Part shown: positions 20,391 through 21,141 of the stretch, one piece after another
How positions within the stretch are numbered: position 1 is the stretch's first letter
Layout of the letters: every line of letters begins with the position of its first letter
Source: Entamoeba invadens IP1
Taxonomy: Eukaryota; Evosea; Mastigamoebida; Endamoebidae
NCBI RefSeq assembly: GCF_000330505.1
Contig: NW_004440111.1
Location: forward strand, 77,426 to 98,566
Length of the DNA: 21,141 bases
Direction of reading: 5' to 3'
Program-made: the position numbers and the translations under genes
Notes under the pieces: generated by a model
Database searches by the model: none
What the model was told of the DNA's origin: nothing
The model's input: the letters and a program-made list of their open reading frames with translations, nothing else

Positions 20391-20776
20391 ATTTGAAAAG
20401 TAACCTAAATATCTTATAGTTAGTTAACCATATACCCTGTTAAGTAACTGAACTATAGTTGACTTACAAACTATATTTTAACTAATCCAATTATAATAAA
20501 TATATCGAATTATTATAATTTGGATAAAATTCAAAAAATATAACAATTATATAAAATAATTTAAATTAACTATAATATATAATGATAATGTTATATAGTT
20601 AATTAATTAATTAAAAATAAAGTTATAAATAACAATTGTTATAATTATAATTAATAAAACCATATATTTATTATATTTAAATTAGTTAAAATATAGTTTG
20701 TAAGTCAACTATAGTTCAGTTACTTAACAGGGTATATAATTAACTAACTATAAGATATTTAGGTTACTTCTCAAAT
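20391..20776. mobile_element. Foldback/MITE element with 96-bp arms
   Basis: The arms 20391-20486 and 20681-20776 are reverse complements, with only about three mismatches over 96 bases. They start ATTTGA(A/G)AAGTAACCTAAA and include ACCCTGTTAAGTAACTGAAC and GACTTACAAACTATATTTTA. The 194-bp centre is pure AT-rich spacer without coding potential. The direct repeat TGGTTATTAT occurs at 20377-20386 and 20793-20802 and might be a 10-bp target duplication of the kind MULEs make. However, the bases between it and the arms do not match each other, so that remains doubtful. The near identity of the arms suggests recent insertion. Confidence 0.8.
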
Positions 20777-21141
20777 TTCTCGTTTTATTTGATGGTTATT
20801 ATAATTACAAATAATAATATATTATATAATAATATAAAAATAGAATTTGGTTTGGTTTTCAAAAAATGGAATTAAAAACATTTTTTATATTTTATGTAAA
20901 AAATCGTAAATATTATTTAAAAAATATAATTATTAATATACAGTATAAAAACTAATGTGTCACATATTCTCAATTACCAAAATAATAGGTCTTGATGAAC
21001 CTGTTTTTTAATGACTAATAATATATTAATATATATTAAAAAAATATAATAAACATTATAATTATTATAGTTTTAAAATCAACTCCGAAAAGTTATTTTT
21101 TGGCGAGAGATAAGTTACCATTTTGTAGTTGAATTTATTTT
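20777..21141. other. AT-rich sequence to the window edge, no gene seen
   Basis: It consists of poly-A/T and TA-repeat sequence. No sustained frame, known motif or terminal repeat is visible. Confidence 0.55.

Noticed and set aside
1..21141. CRISPR array, tRNA or rRNA genes.
   Set aside because: No regularly spaced direct repeats, and no cloverleaf or rRNA-like blocks, were seen on either strand.

Overview
This 21.1 kb window is very AT-rich eukaryotic DNA. It holds no intact gene and no rRNA or tRNA gene that I can recognise. Nearly everything readable is a decayed DNA transposon. At least six superfamilies are present: hAT, pogo/Tigger and related Tc1-mariner types, piggyBac, Mutator (MULE), a protein-primed family-B DNA polymerase (pPolB, Polinton/Maverick-like) element, and several foldback/MITE-type elements. 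This mix, the base composition and the short-intergenic style resemble Entamoeba, especially the reptile species E. invadens, whose genome is known to carry these families. That assignment is an inference from content, not proven. The standard genetic code fits: CAA and CAG are used freely for Gln, and TAA, TAG and TGA all occur as lesions.

Layout. 83-277 (+) is a hAT C-terminal remnant. 367-2303 is a complete but decayed Tigger/pogo element flanked by TA, with its transposase on the minus strand. 2306-3141 has no gene. 3142-3840 (+) is a second, different pogo-like transposase. 3915-5052 is a 1.14 kb non-autonomous element with ~58 bp inverted ends and TA flanks. 5055-5980 has no recognisable gene. 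5981-~7620 (+) is a broken piggyBac transposase. 7815-~8790 (-) is an unrecognised decayed gene. 9080-9412 (-) is a MULE transposase fragment.

10126-14558 is an element with ~150 bp terminal inverted repeats (TIRs). It carries a broken ~1,250-codon pPolB gene on the minus strand and the start of a second, inward-facing gene on the plus strand. A 100-N assembly gap lies inside it, so its true length is unknown. 14597-15290 is a 694 bp MITE. 16240-18850 is an almost complete Tc1/pogo-like element (transposase +). It has inserted into the 3' part of another transposase gene (minus strand, 19870-18854, continuing at 16239-16106). 20391-20776 is a foldback element with 96 bp arms.

The transposase genes do not form a pathway. 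They are independent parasites that accumulated and nested. The two points most worth pursuing are the pPolB element, whose repeats stop exactly at the start codons of both terminal genes, and the nested insertion, which can be read codon-exactly across the break.
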